Part shown: one piece after another, positions 61,230 through 64,000 of the stretch
How the letters are laid out: each line of letters starts with the position of its first letter
Numbering within the stretch: position 1 is the first letter of the stretch
Origin: Escallonia rubra
Taxonomy: Eukaryota; Streptophyta; Magnoliopsida; Escalloniales; Escalloniaceae
DNA length: 64,000 bases
Assembly: GCA_033065855.1 (NCBI GenBank)
Contig: JAVXUO010000655.1
Span: 10,001 to 74,000 of the forward strand
Direction of reading: 5' to 3'
Position numbers and translations under genes: made by a program
The notes under the pieces: model-generated
Databases searched by the model: none
What the model was told of the DNA's origin: nothing
What the model saw: the letters and a program-made list of their open reading frames with translations, nothing else

Positions 61230-61526
61230 GATTTTGCAGTAGCTCAGGCACAGCGAGATAGTTGCATGGGACATTGTAGTTGTTGCGTAGAATTCCGCCA
61301 GAAGGTTATGATCTCCTTGGTTTTGCATAAGAGGAAGAAATTGACTCTTCCACAAAAGGTAGTTATCAGTGTTTAGTTTCATAAAAATGAGATGGTGAAT
61401 GTGATTAATAGGAAAGAGATGGGAAGAAATTGATGTGGTATTGGGAGGGAGAGCCATGATGGGCGAAATGGAGGTGGGCAGAGAAAGTGATGGAAAAGAA
61501 AAAAAAATCTAGCCTCTTGATACCAA
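61230..61526 (-). pseudogene. Second copia element: primer-binding site and gag start
   Basis: On the minus strand TTGGTATCAAGAGGC (about 61526-61512) is a tRNA-iMet-type primer-binding site. It follows an LTR end of the form GCATTCTAAC. The ATG at 61457 opens a gag N-terminus with HHLIFMKLNTDNYLLWKSQF, the conserved opening of a copia gag family. Similarity fades within about 75 codons and no pol domain follows. This is a truncated remnant whose LTR extends rightward and is split by the Pack-MULE at 61611. Confidence 0.75.
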
Positions 61527-61610
61527 GTTAGAATGCATAAGAGAGAAGGTGAAGAAATGTATTGCATTTCATTGGCTCACGGGTTTACATGTGTTGTTGC
61601 TTTATATATA

Positions 61611-62603
61611 GGGATAATTCCATTTTAGTCCTCTGAACTATCCCCGCTTTTTTATTTTGGTCCCTATACTTTAAAATCCGTTAAATCAGTCCATGTACTT
61701 TGTTCCATCATCAAATAGAACCTTCCATTGCGATTTCCTGTCAAAAAAGACCACGTGACAGGCACGGGGTCATTTTTTGAAGGGTATTTCTGGCAAGCCA
61801 GTGAACGGACAAAGCAGTAAAAGGGTGGGCGGAGGAGAACAGACGAACGGATACGAAGACCCCGTGCCTGTCACTGCGCCAAGATCGAAACGGTTCTTGA
61901 AACGAATGGCCGAGATCGGAAGAGTAATAGGGTGGGCACCGCTTCTTCTTCTCGTAGCTGCTCCCCCGTGCTTTGGACTGCGAATCGCGGATTTTACGGA
62001 GGTAAAGCCGGACGGCGCGCGCCCCGAACAGGTTAGACTCGGGCTTGCCTCTGTTCTCCTTGAAAACGGCGCGGAGGGGGACGATGAGGGCGTCAAGGCT
62101 ACCTCAGGCCTAGCAAAAGGGGCAGGGGCAGGGGGCGGGTGGGGAAGGGTGGCCAAAGAAAAGGAAGGGGTGGGCATGGACCTTAGTCTTCCCGAACTGG
62201 TTGAGGTAGCGGAAGAACTCGAGGACGTGGGCGCCACTGCAGCGGGCGAGGGAGAGCGGCAGCCGGTGGTTGTGTATGTACTGCGCGAACGTGTTCCAGT
62301 CTCGGCGCTTCTGGTTCTCGTACCAGCCCAGGGTCGTGGGCATCGACCTTGGATTCTCCATTTTCTGTTCGTTCTTCAACCAACAAACCCCCCAAAATCC
62401 TGTCCATTTGTCTTCACTTGCCGGAAATACCCTTCAAAAAATGACCATGTGCATGTCACGTGCGCTCTTTTGACAGGAAATCCTAACGGAGGGTTCTATT
62501 TGATGACGGAACAAAGTACAGGGAGTGATTTAACGGATTTTAAAGTACAGGGACCAAAATAAAAAAGCGGGGATAGTTCAGGGGACTAAAATGAAATTAT
62601 CCC
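61611..62603. mobile_element. Pack-MULE inserted in a copia LTR
   Basis: The termini start GGGATAATTCCATTTTAGTC at 61611 and close with the reverse complement at 62603. Inverted repeats run about 190 bp (GAACTATCCCCGCTTTTTTA, CCGTTAAATCA, TTTTTTGAAGGGTATTTC). TTATATATA flanks exactly on both sides (61602-61610; 62604-62612). The interior is a captured ALOG gene on the minus strand. No transposase is present. Confidence 0.93.
61930..62379 (-). pseudogene. Captured ALOG/LSH (LIGHT-DEPENDENT SHORT HYPOCOTYLS-like) gene
   Basis: The minus-strand frame carries the ALOG (DUF640) domain of plant LSH/G1-like transcription regulators, which act in meristem and organ-boundary development. Blocks in order: [64 protein letters not shown], then [24 protein letters not shown] and [13 protein letters not shown]. 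In the usual RQAWGSLDA block the Gln and Trp codons are TAG and TGA, so translation would stop near two thirds of the domain. Both are transitions, as expected of methylated-cytosine decay. The domain is otherwise nearly complete and in one frame. It is intronless here, as expected for this family's domain exon. Confidence 0.88.
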
Positions 62604-62612
62604 TTATATATA

Positions 62613-62842
62613 CATGTGCATGAGTAACTAAACTAACTCAAGGATAAAGATAATGTACATGTGAAATTTAAACTAAATACATTCAAACAAATTTTGTCTT
62701 TGAATTGAATTTGAACTTTGGATGGGTTCATCCTTGTGTGCTCCAATACCGAGAGAGGGAAAAAGAGAACCGTAGAGCCGCTTGGTGAAGAGAGTAAAGT
62801 GCGGTTGCGAGATTAGTAAAAAGGAACTCAATAAAAAATTGG
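62613..62842. other. Remainder of the split copia LTR and spacer
   Basis: AT-rich sequence continuing from before the Pack-MULE insertion (TATATA on both sides). No gene is seen. Confidence 0.4.
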
Positions 62843-63121
62843 GTAATGCAACGGTAGGTACCGCTGGCTAATTCTTTGTGACCGCTTTATGTTGGATTGC
62901 ATTTGGCGCTAGATTTTGGCAGGCCTTTTTTGGGATAAAAAATTCGGCCGCGCTTATAGTAGATGGAAAATTTTATGAGTTATAGCTAGCCGCTGGCATA
63001 GGTAGGCTAAAATGACTATTATAGAGGTAGTACTGCATCAACGTTATCGTAGAGGGTATATACAAGCAATTTTTGCGGCTGCTGCTGTAAAGCGCTGCTA
63101 CAGAGCATCTTTCTTGTAGTG
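62843..63121. mobile_element. Truncated CACTA end related to 19745-21332
   Basis: The segment ends with the inverted terminus TTTCTTGTAGTG at 63121. It parallels 21090-21332 throughout: CCGCTGG / GACCGCTTTATG, CATTTGGCGCTAGATTTTGG, TTATGAGTTATAGCTAGCC and GCGGCTGCTGCTGTA. The left part of the element is missing. Confidence 0.72.
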
Positions 63122-63204
63122 ATTTGAGAGATGTTTTGGTGGAATAATATGAAGAGAAAGATAACATACTTTATTGCTTGATGTATTGTTTGTCGGCTGG
63201 TTTA

Positions 63205-64000
63205 GGTATCAATGGCCTACCAAACCTTTGCAATCACTTACGCTTCCTCAGAAAATGGGAACATATTGATATGGACTGTGTGTCTGGTTTGCCTAGGACA
63301 AGCCAAGATCATAATTGAATTGGGTGATAATCAGCTGCTTGACTAAGTGAACGCATTTTCTCCTCGTTAGATATACTTACAGCTTAGAGAGATTGGCCAA
63401 ACTTTATGTTCGAGAGATTTTTTGACTTCATAGCGTGCCTGTTTCAATCGTTTCAGATAGAAATGCACTTTTTACGTAGAGGTTCTGGATTAGCTTGCAA
63501 GAGATCGTAGGTACTCGACTTAACCTTAGTACAGCTTATCATTCTCAAAGTGATGGACAGACATAGACGATATTCAGGTTCTAAAGAATATGCTTAGGGC
63601 TTGCTGATTATACTTTAAAGGTAGCTGGGATGATCAACTACTACTCGTTGAGTTTGCATGTAACAATAGCTTTCAGGCTACTATTGTTTGGCATCTTTCA
63701 AAGCTTTGTATAGTCTAAGGTGCAAAACACCAATTTGCTGGTTTAAAGTGGGAGGGGCGAAACTTTTGGGTGTTTTGGGGCCAGAGAGAATACAAGCTAC
63801 CTCGGAGAAGATTCGTTTGATTGAGGATAATTTTCTAATTACTCAGAGTCGCCAGAAAAATTATGCCAATAATAAAAGACGTGAGTTAGATTTTAAAGTG
63901 GGAGATCATGTGTTTCATAAGGTGTCACCTTGGAAAGGTGTAATGCATTTTGGGAAGAAGGGCAAGCTTAGCCTAGATTTATTGAACCACTTGAGATCTT
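63205..64000 (+). pseudogene. Ty3/gypsy integrase remnant
   Basis: Several frames together spell the integrase core and C-terminal region of a chromovirus-type gypsy polyprotein. WEHID lies near 63265, the block around YHSQSDGQ near 63536-63558 (the conserved segment before the catalytic Glu), SWDDQLLLVEFACNNSFQAT near 63620-63680, and EKIRLIEDNFLITQSRQKNY near 63800-63865. It then continues to the window edge. Many stops and indels separate these blocks, so it is long dead. No reverse transcriptase lies upstream, where the CACTA end interrupts. It may continue beyond the window. Confidence 0.85.

Noticed and set aside
61770..62562. Long plus- and minus-strand frames of 261 and 155 codons in the ALOG Pack-MULE
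   Set aside because: They are off-frame shadows of the GC-rich ALOG sequence; the conserved domain lies in another minus frame.

Overview
This window is nuclear DNA of a flowering plant, probably a eudicot. It shows GT-AG introns, Mutator-like (MULE), CACTA, LINE, Ty1/copia and Ty3/gypsy elements, long (TA)n arrays, and host-type plant genes. It is almost entirely nested transposons. The only gene that looks intact and host-owned is a two-exon class IV (GH19, hevein-domain) chitinase at 56216-57176.

Layout. 1-5508: right part of a large MULE. It carries a FAR1-like transposase gene broken by one frameshift, upstream fragments of a PDR-type ABCG transporter and a gamma carbonic anhydrase, and downstream opposite-strand fragments of an EDRF1-like gene and exocyst SEC6. 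7405-9823: an inverted partial copy of the same MULE. 5509-12093 is a (TA)n-rich zone holding a 1.25-kb palindrome-bearing element, its 102-bp derivative and a Pack-type element with a ZCCHC10 fragment. 12094-34313: a probable 22-kb CACTA element with a TNP2-type transposase (three nonsense codons) and a TNPA/PF03004-type gene. Nested in it are a 5'-truncated LINE with perfect target duplications, a short CACTA relative and CA-rich minisatellites. 34314-37295: another (TA)n tract, a second truncated CACTA and a decayed copia gag with LTR. 37296-45024: no recognisable gene, with a gypsy-type LTR on the minus strand. 45025-49068: two MULEs and three copies of a foldback MITE. 49069-55504: gypsy-type LTR sequences invaded by a very young non-autonomous LTR retrotransposon with TATAG duplications. 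55505-58537: the chitinase locus. 58538-64000: two Pack-MULEs with perfect 9-bp duplications (one with an unnamed plant protein gene, one with an ALOG/LSH gene), a copia fragment, a CACTA end and a decayed gypsy integrase.

The main signal is repeated capture of host gene pieces by several unrelated TIR families, many inserted in or beside (TA)n arrays. At least seven host genes are represented by captured fragments: PDR/ABCG, gamma-CA, EDRF1-like, SEC6, ZCCHC10, an unnamed conserved plant protein and ALOG. Family names come from remembered conserved motifs, not from a database search.
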